Positions 24,294 to 33,398 are shown, counted from the first letter of the stretch. The stretch: DNA of 48,597 bases from a bacterium (GCA_900299215.1 OMIY01000439.1:1-48597), one strand, 5' to 3'. Made by a program: numbers and translations. Notes: a model not told the origin generated them from the sequence alone.

Positions 24294-25292
24294 ATGACCC
24301 CTATGCCGGTGCGCATGGAAGCGACTGGTGGGAGAATGCGAGCAATGGCGCTTGTGCTCCAGGCCATAATCTTGTGGCTTCTAACCCCGAGCCGAGCGTT
24401 GGGCCTTACGTTTGCAGCTTATCACAGTCAGGACGAAATTCGTGCGTTTATGGAGCGAATGGCGACTGAAAACCCGCAGTTGGTGAAGTTTCAAAACCTG
24501 GGTTACTCAGACGGAGGTCGTTCAATTGATTTCGTTTCAATCACAATGGGCGACGTTGAAGAGATCCCGGCCATCTACATTAATGGGACCCATCATGGTG
24601 ACGAAAAATCTAGCACAGAGGCTGCTCTTGGACTGATTGAGTACTTAATTAAGAACAAGAGTGAGCCTTTAGTTCGGGATCTCCTCAGTTCTTATAATCT
24701 TTATATTCAACCTCTTGTAAACCCCGATGGACATGCGTCCAATAATAGGTTTGACGCGAACGGTGTTGACCCTAATCGAGATTACGCCTTTCCCGGTCGT
24801 ACAGACGACGACGCTTTTAAATCTATAGTGATTCGACTAGTTCGTGGTCTTTTGTGGCGCGTTAAGTTTAGGGCAGCTTTAGCCCTCCATTCAGGGATGG
24901 AAGGTGTTCTCTGGGCATGGGCTCACTCAGCGGAGCCTCCACCAGATGAAGATAAGTTCTACACAATAGCTAAGCTAGTAGCACGGGCTATGAGTTTGGA
25001 CCAGTACCGTCAGTCGTTCTCAGATTATCCATCTCAAGGCGAATTCATCGACTACGCATACATGTCCCACGGCACATTGGCGATGACGCTTGAAGTGTCG
25101 CGCTCCCCTTCCCCACCGGCGTCAGAACTCGCAGGAGTGGTGAAAAAGTCTGTGGCAGGGATCATGACATTTATGCTGTCTGTGCAAGACTTGGACAGGG
25201 GGGTGTTGGCCTTGTCTCGCAACAACTCAACTTCAAAAGGTATAATTCCCTGGGCGAAGGTGCAGAACCAAAGTCGCCGTAGTACCCACTGA
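24294..25292 (+). CDS. Secreted M14-family zinc carboxypeptidase
   Basis: A secreted M14 peptidase with the complete zinc site: THHGDE (His101, Glu104), the substrate-binding DPNRDY (Asn161, Arg162), the third ligand ALHSG (His199) and the catalytic LEVSR (Glu267), numbered from the ATG at 24294. A signal peptide covers about residues 18-37. ATGs at 24336 and 24345 lie closer to the signal and have GGGAG upstream, so the true start may be one of these. Expected to act on peptides or murein-type peptides in the periplasm or outside the cell. Confidence 0.85.
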   Translation: MTPMPVRMEATGGRMRAMALVLQAIILWLLTPSRALGLTFAAYHSQDEIRAFMERMATENPQLVKFQNLGYSDGGRSIDFVSITMGDVEEIPAIYINGTHHGDEKSSTEAALGLIEYLIKNKSEPLVRDLLSSYNLYIQPLVNPDGHASNNRFDANGVDPNRDYAFPGRTDDDAFKSIVIRLVRGLLWRVKFRAALALHSGMEGVLWAWAHSAEPPPDEDKFYTIAKLVARAMSLDQYRQSFSDYPSQGEFIDYAYMSHGTLAMTLEVSRSPSPPASELAGVVKKSVAGIMTFMLSVQDLDRGVLALSRNNSTSKGIIPWAKVQNQSRRSTH

Positions 25293-25328
25293 CCTTTCGT
25301 GTGTCAAAATAGTGAGGAGGTGAGATCG

Positions 25329-25565
25329 ATGAATGACTTGCTCAGATGGTCCGCAAAACTAGTCGGTAGTGCTGTTTTCTGGGTTTTTGTTTTGTCGATT
25401 CGCTTCGAGGGGCGTCCACTTTTCTATCAGGCTAACGACATTTTTGTGCAGAATACAGTGGTTAGGACGATCGACGAGGGCCTTACCGATGTCTGGCACC
25501 GTCTACGCCGTGCCGCTAAAGTGGCCTTTGCGAAAAATGCTCCAGATGAAGCCAAAGGAATTTAA
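25329..25565 (+). CDS. Small single-span membrane protein, unknown
   Basis: A 78-residue protein starting at the ATG at 25329, which has a very strong GAGGAGGTGA just upstream; ATG at 25299 would lack this. One membrane helix lies at ~10-28 (LVGSAVFWVFVLSIRF), followed by a basic amphipathic stretch (VWHRLRRAAKVAFAKN). It follows the M14 peptidase gene by 36 bases and may be co-transcribed. The last four bases overlap the convergent methyltransferase gene's stop. Function unknown. Confidence 0.6.
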   Translation: MNDLLRWSAKLVGSAVFWVFVLSIRFEGRPLFYQANDIFVQNTVVRTIDEGLTDVWHRLRRAAKVAFAKNAPDEAKGI

Positions 25566-26857
25566 GATCTACAAAAGCAAAGCAAGTAGACCGTTTTGCC
25601 TCCATGGTTAAACGGTCTTTGTTCAATTGTAAAGTTGCTCAAAGACGTGCTGAACCGATCTGCCACTGCTAGGGTTGGGGCAAGAACAAACCCAGCGACT
25701 TGTCCTTTGAGACTCGCAACGTAGGTTGCCAATCTTGCATAAAGCTTCGGCGTTTCAGACCGATGACCCAATCTACTGCCGTAGGGTGGGTTTAGCATGA
25801 TTAATGTCGAGCCTTTATTTGAAAGCGACTTCCCAAGGTCTAGATCGAAAATATCTGAAGCAAGGGAACTTACGTCAATATTGGTAAGTCCCAAGGCATT
25901 CAAAGCACTATTGAAGGAGCGGAAGTTGGATTTAAGAAGTTGGGTGGCATCAGGATCAATATCTACAGCGATTACAGGCGGTACATGATACGGCGCAGCC
26001 TTCGCAATAGACCGCTGGCGGGCAAATCGAAGGCTTGCTGTCGGTGCGCATAATAGAGTTTCAGCAGCAAGTGGACCAAAGAATACCCAAGGTGGAATAC
26101 TTCCAAAAGATAAGGCGGCCTCAAAAGCAAGGGTCCCGGAGCCAGCAAATGGTACTAAGATCTTGTCGAAAGTCTGCAAGCTGTAGCGTTTGGCAAGATT
26201 AAGGACAGTGCGCAAGGCGCAGGCAGCAATATCCTCTTTAACAGGCGCAGATCCTCTCAAGGTTTTTTTATATTTGCGCATATAAAGTGGTCGACCACTC
26301 AGGCTGAGAGCTATGGTGAGTCGATCATTTTGCAAACGCGCATCAACTAGCATCACTTCCTCGTCGCGCCCCCTAACCTCGAATCCTTTAGCTTTTAGAA
26401 ACTTTGCAATCAGTTCGGTGATCTTGCCTTCGTGAAAGACATGACTACTTCTAGCTTGGACCCGTAATGCGAGCTTGGTTCCCGGTCTGAAGATCAAGTT
26501 CCATTTGATGCGATCTAGAGTGTGCTTAAGTTCGGCGACGGATCCTCCCCTGCCAGTCCCAAGGACCCAGAGAACCTCACGGACTGTTGTCACATGAGCG
26601 GTTAGAGACATCAGATCTCGCAGGCCAATTTGGTTTAATTCAAGTCCCGACTCATTCAACTCAAGCACAGGCTTGAATTGGGTTTGAAGCAAGTCTGAGG
26701 CAAGTATTGATGCCACCTCGTCAGCGGCAATGTCTATAAACCCCTTTGCGACCCGCAGAATGGCCGATTGGGGAACGCCGATAATTTGCTTTTTAATAAT
26801 CTTTGTTGGGTGATCCGCATCAAGTTCTTGGTGACCAGCGTCAGAGGACTTCAACAT
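25562..26857 (-). CDS. THUMP-domain RNA methyltransferase, RlmL-like
   Basis: The ATG at 26857 (GAGGG upstream) gives 431 residues; a longer frame reaches 27052, but those 65 codons lie inside the GHMP kinase gene. Residues ~95-210 fit a THUMP RNA-binding domain, ending in GRPLYMRKYKKTLRGSAPVK, the link seen in RlmL-type enzymes. The methyltransferase follows: FAGSGTLAFEAAL (SAM binding) and LNPPYGSRLG (NPPY catalytic motif for N2-guanine methylation). It probably modifies a guanine in 23S rRNA; the exact base is not deducible. It overlaps the GHMP kinase gene by 17 bases. Confidence 0.85.
   Translation of the reverse strand: MLKSSDAGHQELDADHPTKIIKKQIIGVPQSAILRVAKGFIDIAADEVASILASDLLQTQFKPVLELNESGLELNQIGLRDLMSLTAHVTTVREVLWVLGTGRGGSVAELKHTLDRIKWNLIFRPGTKLALRVQARSSHVFHEGKITELIAKFLKAKGFEVRGRDEEVMLVDARLQNDRLTIALSLSGRPLYMRKYKKTLRGSAPVKEDIAACALRTVLNLAKRYSLQTFDKILVPFAGSGTLAFEAALSFGSIPPWVFFGPLAAETLLCAPTASLRFARQRSIAKAAPYHVPPVIAVDIDPDATQLLKSNFRSFNSALNALGLTNIDVSSLASDIFDLDLGKSLSNKGSTLIMLNPPYGSRLGHRSETPKLYARLATYVASLKGQVAGFVLAPTLAVADRFSTSLSNFTIEQRPFNHGGKTVYLLCFCRS
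25588..25618 (+). terminator. Candidate intrinsic terminator inside the 3' end of the convergent gene
   Basis: A nine-base stem (AGACCGTTT at 25588-25596, AAACGGTCT at 25610-25618) with a 13-base loop, followed by TTGTT. It lies just after the stop of the small membrane protein gene and inside the coding end of the opposing methyltransferase gene. The short T tract makes it a moderate call. Confidence 0.55.
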
Positions 26858-27863
26858 GAAGTCCCTCGGAAGCAACTGAAGCATTGAGCAAACGACCACC
26901 CTTCTCTCGAAGAGCCTGTTCGACCTGAGGCCTTTTTTGAATCGGAGCCAATACTGCCATAACTCCGCCCCCACCAGCTCCGCAGACTCGAGTAAGCCGA
27001 GCTCCACTGTCCAAGGCTGCCTGGTCCAAGATCTTAGTTTCTGGCGTCTCAATATTTGGCCAAAGTTTTGTTCTTAGGTGCCATTCCTGGCGCGACCAAG
27101 CCACAAGATCTTCGTAGTTTTGGTTGCGAACTGCATCGGCGCAGGCACTAGCACATTGGCCAATGGCGTTGAACGTTTTGAGAAGCTGCTTATCGCCATC
27201 AAAGAGGCGCTTGAAGATTTCCCAGTTGTTGATAGCCGACGCCCTAGACTTTCCACTGTAGCAAAGTATGAGTTCATCAGCGAGTTGGGGTAAGTAGTTG
27301 GGAGGCAACGTGTCCACGACGACTCGACCGTAGGGATAACTGATAAGATTGAGGCGTCCCCTTAGCCCTCCCCAATAGTCCTGAATTCCAGTCGGAGTAT
27401 GAATGAGACGCGCCTCAACATCACCGACTAATTGTACTAAGTCTTGGTCGGTCGGAGTTCGCCATCCCTCAATGAGCTGTCTTGCCCGCCAGAGCGCGCC
27501 GGCAACGGCGATCCCCAGACATGATGAGCCGCCAAGACCAGCACCGGCAGGCGATTCAGCTGAAGTCTTGATGTGAACCCCAGGTAACTCCTTGCGCCAA
27601 AGGGCAGCGAGTAAAAGGCCCAATAGTGGTAGGTCAGCGCCCCCGGTTATTTTAGAGAAATCACCTGAGACCTGAACCTCTTGGTCCAAACTTTCTAAAA
27701 CGAATAGGTCATCGTTTCGACTGGTGATCTCAGCAGTTGCCATCAGGGTCACGCCGACATTCACAGTCGCTTTCTGGTCAAGAATGTGTGGGATCGGCCA
27801 TATATCTAGGGTACCGCCAGCAAGATCAATCCGCGTTGGCGTCTGTGCTCGCACTCTTACCAT
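26841..27863 (-). CDS. GHMP-family sugar kinase
   Basis: A 340-residue small-molecule kinase. The three family motifs are visible: N-terminal TPTRIDLAGGTLD, the phosphate loop SPAGAGLGGSSCLG, and the C-terminal glycine-rich RVCGAGGGGVMAV. Overall form resembles the galactokinase/heptose-kinase branch (HddA-like), so a sugar such as a heptose phosphate is the likely substrate, but this cannot be fixed from sequence. AAGGAG lies nine bases before the ATG. The methyltransferase gene follows with a 17-base overlap. Confidence 0.85.
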   Translation of the reverse strand: MVRVRAQTPTRIDLAGGTLDIWPIPHILDQKATVNVGVTLMATAEITSRNDDLFVLESLDQEVQVSGDFSKITGGADLPLLGLLLAALWRKELPGVHIKTSAESPAGAGLGGSSCLGIAVAGALWRARQLIEGWRTPTDQDLVQLVGDVEARLIHTPTGIQDYWGGLRGRLNLISYPYGRVVVDTLPPNYLPQLADELILCYSGKSRASAINNWEIFKRLFDGDKQLLKTFNAIGQCASACADAVRNQNYEDLVAWSRQEWHLRTKLWPNIETPETKILDQAALDSGARLTRVCGAGGGGVMAVLAPIQKRPQVEQALREKGGRLLNASVASEGLHVEVL

Positions 27864-27966
27864 GGTCGGGTACTCCTTTTGCGGCCCTCAGATCTAGCAT
27901 CTGGTATGATGGGAAATCGTATGCAGCTGTTATTAAACCGCTTTCCTTAACGCAGGGCAATCTCCC

Positions 27967-28494
27967 ATGAGTACTCCGTCAATGTTCTCTGACCGAGTCT
28001 TAAGAATTTTTTACTGGAACGCTGATCCTCGGGTGGTGGATGCAGATCGTATGCAGCTTGAGAAGTTGCTAAAGCGGCTCGGGGACATCAAATTAACAAC
28101 TATTAAAAGCTTGGATCAACTTCCCAAAGATGGGTGCGATTTACTCATTATCGCCGCGCATAGCGTACCCAAGAAGGAGTTCCCTAAGTGGCTAATGGGT
28201 TTGAGATCACGAATTCATAGCAGTGGAGTGATTTGGGTGCCTGCCCTTATCCTGGCGGATATTGGATTCGAGGTTTTATCTGAAATCCTTACGGAAGTTG
28301 CAGCCGAAAACTGGTATTTCGACATCATTATGCCGCTGCATGTAGAGTCGTTACCTATTCGGGTGGCTAATCTTTTACGCATACATGATCATCTACACGA
28401 ACTTAATAGATACGCCGTGGCAATAAGTGAGGTAAGTACCAAAGTGCGAGACCTTGAGATAGAGCTACAGCTAATGAAGAGCTCGAAAGAATAA
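27967..28494 (+). CDS. Receiver-like protein with C-terminal coiled coil
   Basis: A 175-residue soluble protein. Residues ~10-125 alternate hydrophobic strands and helices like a CheY fold (RVLRIFYWNADP, CDLLIIAAHSVP, GVIWVPALIL, YFDIIMPLHVE). The strand that should carry the phospho-acceptor Asp reads LLIIAAHS, so phosphorylation is unlikely. The C-terminal IRVANLLRIHDHLHELNRY runs into a coiled coil. This pattern suits a pseudo-receiver partner in a signalling pathway. First of three tightly packed rightward genes. AGGG precedes the ATG. Confidence 0.55.
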   Translation: MSTPSMFSDRVLRIFYWNADPRVVDADRMQLEKLLKRLGDIKLTTIKSLDQLPKDGCDLLIIAAHSVPKKEFPKWLMGLRSRIHSSGVIWVPALILADIGFEVLSEILTEVAAENWYFDIIMPLHVESLPIRVANLLRIHDHLHELNRYAVAISEVSTKVRDLEIELQLMKSSKE

Positions 28495-28497
28495 TAA

Positions 28498-28761
28498 ATG
28501 AGCTTTGCCAATCCGCAAAATTTATCTCCGTCTGAGCTAGTCGCTCAATATGTGCTTAGTCTCAAAGGCAGCTCATTGTTTCTGCCTTACCAGGACTATG
28601 CTGTGATCGATCAATGGCTAGCTAATAGCCAGAATCTAGACGACTTATTACTGGCCCTCTCGGACATATTGCCAACTTATTTTAATCATAATCGCAAACC
28701 ATCACTAGTTGGGATTCAGTCGTTAGTTTTGAATCGATTGTCCGCCAACAAAATGCGCTGA
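28498..28761 (+). CDS. Small helical protein, unknown
   Basis: An 87-residue soluble protein without signal or Cys, mostly helical (LSPSELVAQYVLSLKG, NLDDLLLALSDILPTYF). It starts three bases after the stop of the receiver-like gene and ends 18 bases before the ferredoxin gene, so it belongs to that three-gene operon. No family recognised. The ribosome site is weak, as expected for translational coupling. Confidence 0.6.
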   Translation: MSFANPQNLSPSELVAQYVLSLKGSSLFLPYQDYAVIDQWLANSQNLDDLLLALSDILPTYFNHNRKPSLVGIQSLVLNRLSANKMR

Positions 28762-28779
28762 AGTAAAGGAAGCTGGTAT

Positions 28780-29133
28780 TTGTCGATGGATCAACTGGAG
28801 AGAATTGCTGAAAAACTCGGTGTTGGCTCGATAAGACAGCATATTTTTCTATGCGTGGGAGATGAGTGTTGTAACTCAGCGCAGGGTTTGGAGAGTTGGG
28901 AATATTTAAAAAAACGGCTAAAAGAGCTGCAACTTTCACCTGGTGTGGTTTACAGGACTAAGGTTGGGTGCCTTCGTATCTGTCGGTCTGGGCCGATTGG
29001 TTTGATCTATCCCGATGGGGTTTGGTATCACTCCCTCACACCCGCCAACATCGAACGAGTGATTTCGGAGCATCTGATTGGAGGGCGTCCAGTTTCCGAC
29101 CTTAGCTTTGCTCAACAACCGATTAAGGTTTGA
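28780..29133 (+). CDS. Thioredoxin-fold [2Fe-2S] ferredoxin
   Basis: A 117-residue protein of the thioredoxin-like [2Fe-2S] ferredoxin group. The cluster cysteines are Cys25 and Cys30 in FLCVGDECC and Cys64 and Cys68 in [12 protein letters not shown], the latter the typical Cx3C pair; then [17 protein letters not shown], also characteristic. It should carry single electrons in the cytoplasm. TTG at 28780 fits an AGGA nine bases upstream better than the ATG two codons later. Redox partner unknown; it is last in the operon with the receiver-like gene. Confidence 0.85.
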   Translation: MSMDQLERIAEKLGVGSIRQHIFLCVGDECCNSAQGLESWEYLKKRLKELQLSPGVVYRTKVGCLRICRSGPIGLIYPDGVWYHSLTPANIERVISEHLIGGRPVSDLSFAQQPIKV

Positions 29134-29138
29134 TTGAG

Positions 29139-29360
29139 CTAAATTTCATCGTCTAATAGGTCCTCGGCCCATCTTGGAGAATTCAAATTGTCTTCTACAC
29201 TTGGACCTGGGATTCCGTAGCTTTCTTCGGCCCACGCTACAATATCGTTATTTTTGCAGCGCTCGCTACAGAAGGGACGCGATTTATTTGACGTGTCATA
29301 ATTGGTCAGCGATCCACACTTTGGACACTTTATAGTTAATCGGCTAAAAACTTTTGACAT
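29139..29360 (-). CDS. yacG: YacG-type zinc-finger protein
   Basis: A 73-residue protein with the YacG pattern: CPKCG (Cys12, Cys15), RPFCSERCK (Cys31, Cys35), then IVAWAEESYGIPG. These four Cys bind one zinc. In E. coli YacG binds GyrB and inhibits DNA gyrase. Length and spacing fit the family; the acidic tail is slightly longer than usual. It starts three bases after the FAD oxidoreductase stop, so it is translated from the same message. The ribosome site is weak. Confidence 0.88.
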   Translation of the reverse strand: MSKVFSRLTIKCPKCGSLTNYDTSNKSRPFCSERCKNNDIVAWAEESYGIPGPSVEDNLNSPRWAEDLLDDEI

Positions 29361-29363
29361 GTT

Positions 29364-30521
29364 TTAAGACTCCATTGAACGGAAGCGCTCAGGCCAAAGA
29401 CAACGGGGGAGTTTTTGTGCGTGCCCATTTGCGATAAGATCGGCGAGGCATTTACCCGCAAAAAATCCCAAACTAAGACCTGTACCCATATAACCACAAG
29501 CGACAAGAATTCGCCCATCTCCAAACATAGGGCCAATGATAGGTAATTCATCACAGGGGCGAATGTCTAATGCCGCTTCAGTTTTGGTAATCTGCGGATC
29601 ACTAAGGCCAACAAAATTTGCCAAAAGCTGTTCCTGCAAATGAATATTTATTTTAGTGATAACAGATGCTTCAGTCGCCTCCATCCCTCCAAGTGGACGC
29701 AAATATTTGGCGCCTCCTATACGTACTGCGTGAGTACCGTGAAAAGCGCCCCAAATGTGACCGTGGGTGAGGGTAAAGACGAGATTTCGAAGATCATTAG
29801 GAATTGCATTGGTAAATTGAACCTTACACCATTGATCAGAAGTTGCGACTATTGCAGGAGCCAATCCGGGTAAGAGTCTGGGGATTTCGACGTGGCTGGC
29901 TAAAACTATGATTTCACTTCTAAATTTACGACCGCTATGACAAAGAGCTTCGATAAATCCATCAGTGTGAGTCGCGATCTCTTTGATAACGGGGAGCCTT
30001 GGCACTTTGGCAATCGAAGATGACAATTTCTTCAATAGAGCTTGTGTGTCAGTCACTCCGCTAAAAGTATCATCAACTTGTGCAGTAAGGACAGCACTGC
30101 TGCAATGCTCTGGACCATTCTGCAATGCGGCTTCTATGCCTGAGTCTCTCAGCTGTTTTACAGCCTGAGCAGCCTCATTAGCCTCGTTTTGACTTGTAAT
30201 CAGCCGTAACCTTGGGCCTGTAATGTGGGGAATTCCTTTTTGTGAACAATAGAGTAACAGGCTTTCGTATGCGGCTTTGCTGTAGTTCCAAAGGTCTCTT
30301 GCAACGGATAAACCATGCCGATGTGACGTTCTGGTAAAGTTGTCTAATGGGGAACCAAAAATTATGCCCGGAGTTAAGGAGGAGGTTGGAGCAAAACTGG
30401 TGTCTGGGCCGGCAATTGCGATAGACTGGACGCCTACTTGTTTAAGGTGATAGACAGTAGATAGACCAGTAATTCCAGTGCCTAAAACTATAACTTCATA
30501 TTTGTCACCATTTGGTGGCAT
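29364..30521 (-). CDS. FAD-dependent oxidoreductase (DAO family)
   Basis: A 385-residue flavoenzyme. The N-terminus holds the dinucleotide-binding VIVLGTGITGLSTVYHL; the C-terminus has the DAO-family pattern DIRPCDELPIIGP and LVACGYMGTGLSLGFFAGK closing on FAD. Substrate-binding regions in the middle are not diagnostic, so the substrate (an amino acid or amine) is open. No signal peptide; cytoplasmic. GGAG lies five bases before the ATG. It is divergent from the solute-binding protein gene, which could supply its substrate, but that is only proximity. Confidence 0.87.
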   Translation of the reverse strand: MPPNGDKYEVIVLGTGITGLSTVYHLKQVGVQSIAIAGPDTSFAPTSSLTPGIIFGSPLDNFTRTSHRHGLSVARDLWNYSKAAYESLLLYCSQKGIPHITGPRLRLITSQNEANEAAQAVKQLRDSGIEAALQNGPEHCSSAVLTAQVDDTFSGVTDTQALLKKLSSSIAKVPRLPVIKEIATHTDGFIEALCHSGRKFRSEIIVLASHVEIPRLLPGLAPAIVATSDQWCKVQFTNAIPNDLRNLVFTLTHGHIWGAFHGTHAVRIGGAKYLRPLGGMEATEASVITKINIHLQEQLLANFVGLSDPQITKTEAALDIRPCDELPIIGPMFGDGRILVACGYMGTGLSLGFFAGKCLADLIANGHAQKLPRCLWPERFRSMES

Positions 30522-30596
30522 CGCTGCTCCAAGTATCTGAGTTTAGTTAGCTGGCGGGTATTTTCAATCTACCCAATTAATAGTGAAGATGGGACT

Positions 30597-32117
30597 ATGA
30601 GAGCACTCAAAAAACTATGCCTGGTACTGTCAATTAATAGCATGATCTTGGTTACAGCGGCCACAGAGTCAGAGGCTCTGGCGGGTACCGTTCACGTTGT
30701 GGGGTGGCCGGCACCAAACCTGACTGGAGATACCCCAGCTATCGAACTGGGCGATGATCCCGTCTACGGGCGTCAGATGTGTCCGCCACTCACACGCCTC
30801 AATTTGGACGAAAGAAAGTCAGAAGACCTTCTATTAAGAGGGCTCCACCAAGAGGCTGCTGGGGGCAAGACCGTTTGGACCTTTGATTTGCGAACTGGCC
30901 TTTATTGGTGGCAAGGAGAACATGTTACAGCAGACGACTTGGTTAAGTTTCTAAAAGCGGAACTCGCTCCCGTGATTTCTATTAGGTCTGGACAAATTTG
31001 GGATGCAGGTGATTTTGAGGTACTTGCATCGGGTCCACAAACAGTAAAAGTCCAGTTTCGCCAGAAACCCTTATTTGGTCCGTATATTTTGAACGGAGTT
31101 CCATTTTTTCGTCCAACTGGTGCTGGTGTAGATGGCTTCAAATACGAATGCGTGGGACTTTATCGTCCTCAGGCAGCAAGTTGGGGAGTGGCACTTGCCC
31201 CGACGCCAGGCTACAAATCGCAGAGGTCCATGCCTGAGCTGGCGCTGTATGCGATGGGACAAACCCCGACTTCAAAACCAACTCAAGCCATTCATGTAAG
31301 ATTTGCGGCGGCCGTAACGAGTTCTCCCGCAACTCGTCCCCCAGACGCTAGCTTTGCCTGTTCGCACACCCTCGAGTTACCAAACCTGTTGATGATCGTT
31401 TGGGACAAGCGTAGTCCGCTCGGGGGGCGGACGGAATTTCGGAGGGCAGTCAGTCAACTTATGCCTAGGTCTGCTTTAGCAAGTTCAGGTGCTGCCGCTC
31501 TAGCTGAAATCGCTAACTCACCCATCCCAAAGAATCACCCTGGCTATGATGCTAAGCTACCTCCCCAAGGGTTTGATTTAAAGGCTGCCTCAGTGGCATT
31601 GAATAAATTGGGACTGAAGAGGGCGTCGTCCACATCCCCCAGACTTGATGAACGGGGCGAACCGATAAAACTCACCATCCTTACGCAGAGCAATCAGGCT
31701 GGTCTTGCAGAAAAGGTCATTATGGATGCTCTTTCTGCCGTCGGTATCGCAGTTGAATTTAAAACTCAAATTACTGCGGGGGAAAAAGTTGATGGTATGC
31801 TGGCAAACTTCGCTGTCGACTGGCCTCGAGTAAGTTACCTTCCTTATTTTCACTCAAGCGCTAAGCTTGAGTGGCCCGTACAGCCTGTAACTGACAAAAA
31901 CTTGGACCGCGACCTAGAAAAATATGCAATTTCAATAACATATCAGAAGCCTGAATTAGGCCTCTTGGGTGCGGTTCAGCGTGATTTTGCTGACTTGGAG
32001 GGGGTAACTGTCTTGCTGCAGCAAAAAGCCTGCATAGACAACCCGGCCAATTTCAAGTTAGCCAAGGGCATCATCAGTCAGCGCAATCCTGACTGGTTCC
32101 GTCAGCTTCTTTTCTAA
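30597..32117 (+). CDS. Family 5 extracellular solute-binding protein, no transporter beside it
   Basis: A 506-residue exported protein with a signal peptide (about 1-29, cut near SEALAG). The family 5 (peptide/nickel) binding-protein pattern is seen: MCPPLTRLN, KTVWTFDLRTGLYWWQGEHV followed by TADDLVKFLKAE, and later AVSQLMPRSAL. These proteins capture oligopeptides or other solutes for an ABC importer. No permease or ATPase gene is found in the window, so it is an orphan or uses a distant transporter. Confidence 0.85.
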   Translation: MRALKKLCLVLSINSMILVTAATESEALAGTVHVVGWPAPNLTGDTPAIELGDDPVYGRQMCPPLTRLNLDERKSEDLLLRGLHQEAAGGKTVWTFDLRTGLYWWQGEHVTADDLVKFLKAELAPVISIRSGQIWDAGDFEVLASGPQTVKVQFRQKPLFGPYILNGVPFFRPTGAGVDGFKYECVGLYRPQAASWGVALAPTPGYKSQRSMPELALYAMGQTPTSKPTQAIHVRFAAAVTSSPATRPPDASFACSHTLELPNLLMIVWDKRSPLGGRTEFRRAVSQLMPRSALASSGAAALAEIANSPIPKNHPGYDAKLPPQGFDLKAASVALNKLGLKRASSTSPRLDERGEPIKLTILTQSNQAGLAEKVIMDALSAVGIAVEFKTQITAGEKVDGMLANFAVDWPRVSYLPYFHSSAKLEWPVQPVTDKNLDRDLEKYAISITYQKPELGLLGAVQRDFADLEGVTVLLQQKACIDNPANFKLAKGIISQRNPDWFRQLLF

Positions 32118-32175
32118 GGGGACGACGGCCAGCAACTAGCTGGGCCTTAAGTATAAGCTAAAAAGGACCGTAAAA

Positions 32176-32961
32176 GTGATCGTTTTGAAATCTGATGCTG
32201 AAATCATGGCCATGCGCGCTGCAGGTCAATTATCGGCAAACTTGTTGGACTACCTAGAGGCCTTTGTAAAGCCGGGGGTCAGCACCCTAGAACTCAATGA
32301 CTTGGCGCATGACTATACAATCAAGCATGGAGGTATTCCAGCACCCTTGAACTACAAGGGATTTCCGAAATCGATCTGCACATCAGTCAATGAGGTTGTT
32401 TGTCATGGTATTCCAAACGCCAAACAAAAACTTCGTGACGGTGACATCATCAATATCGATGTCACCTCAATAGTGGACGGCTATTACGGGGACACCTCAC
32501 GGATGTTTTACGTTGGTAGTTCTGTATCATCAGCGGCTAAAAAGCTCAGTGAGTGTGCACGTATAAGTCTTTTTAAAGGTATTGCTGCTGTCCAAGAGGG
32601 CAGCCGTACAGGCGACATCGGTGCAGCAATTCAGCAATACGCTGAGGCGCAAGGTTTCAGTGTAGTTAGGGAGTTTGTAGGCCACGGAATCGGCCGTACT
32701 TTTCATGAAGATCCACAAATTCTACATTATGGCCAGAAAGGCAAGGGCACTCGACTGGGGGCAGGCATGGTATTCACAATTGAGCCCATGATTAATCAAG
32801 GCCACTGGAAAACGAAGGTCCTACGCGATGGATGGACGGCTGTAACGATTGATGGGAGCCTTTCGGCGCAATGGGAGCACACCATTGGTATTTTGAGTAG
32901 TGGCGAAGTTGTCATTTTGACTGAATCTGACCGAGAGATTGAGTCCCGGCCAGTGATTTAG
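32176..32961 (+). CDS. map: Methionine aminopeptidase type I
   Basis: A 261-residue enzyme removing the initiator Met. The five metal ligands are in place in order: INIDVTS and GYYGDTS (two Asp), GHGIGRTFHE (His), FTIEPMI (Glu) and AQWEHTIGI (Glu). The GTG start at 32176 has AAAAGGA upstream. Together with def elsewhere in the window this covers N-terminal maturation. Typical length. The last four bases overlap the stop of the next, opposing gene. Confidence 0.96.
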   Translation: MIVLKSDAEIMAMRAAGQLSANLLDYLEAFVKPGVSTLELNDLAHDYTIKHGGIPAPLNYKGFPKSICTSVNEVVCHGIPNAKQKLRDGDIINIDVTSIVDGYYGDTSRMFYVGSSVSSAAKKLSECARISLFKGIAAVQEGSRTGDIGAAIQQYAEAQGFSVVREFVGHGIGRTFHEDPQILHYGQKGKGTRLGAGMVFTIEPMINQGHWKTKVLRDGWTAVTIDGSLSAQWEHTIGILSSGEVVILTESDREIESRPVI

Positions 32962-33254
32962 TTTTCCAGCTGGTGGCCAACCAAGTCTATGTAAAAATCA
33001 ATTTCATCGGCATAGACGACGTTTGGCTCACTTAAGCGGGATCTGAGTTCGCAGACTCGGCTCATCAGTTCTTGTCGTAACTCATCATGGCTAAATCCAG
33101 AGGCTAGACCCTTCTCTTTGAGGGCGCCGCCGGTGCCGCCAACGTCTTTGAGCATACTTTCAGCTAAAGTCAGCCGCATTCGACGTAACTCAGCAATTTG
33201 CTCGAGAGTTGTCTTATCAAAATGGTGTTCGAACACTACATTAGCAGTTTCCAT
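32958..33254 (-). CDS. Small helical protein, unknown
   Basis: A 98-residue soluble protein, mostly helical and rich in charged residues, with one glycine-rich turn (DVGGTGGALKEKG). No signal and one Cys. I recognise no family. It is the last gene of the long leftward run and shares a four-base stop overlap with map. GAGG lies about nine bases before the ATG. Confidence 0.55.
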   Translation of the reverse strand: METANVVFEHHFDKTTLEQIAELRRMRLTLAESMLKDVGGTGGALKEKGLASGFSHDELRQELMSRVCELRSRLSEPNVVYADEIDFYIDLVGHQLEN

Positions 33255-33398
33255 GTGGAAGGGACCTCAACGACAGCAGGGAGCAGCTAGGATTAGGGAG
33301 TGAGCCAGACCTTGGGCTCAATAGGAATTAAGCAATAGTCATGCCATCGTGAATAACCCCTAAGGGGCTGATATCAATGAAAAGTGAGTGTAAAGCGT

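Noticed and set aside
26858-27052. N-terminal extension of the THUMP methyltransferase
   Set aside because: The 65 codons are an out-of-frame read of the GHMP kinase gene; a good ribosome site precedes the ATG at 26857.
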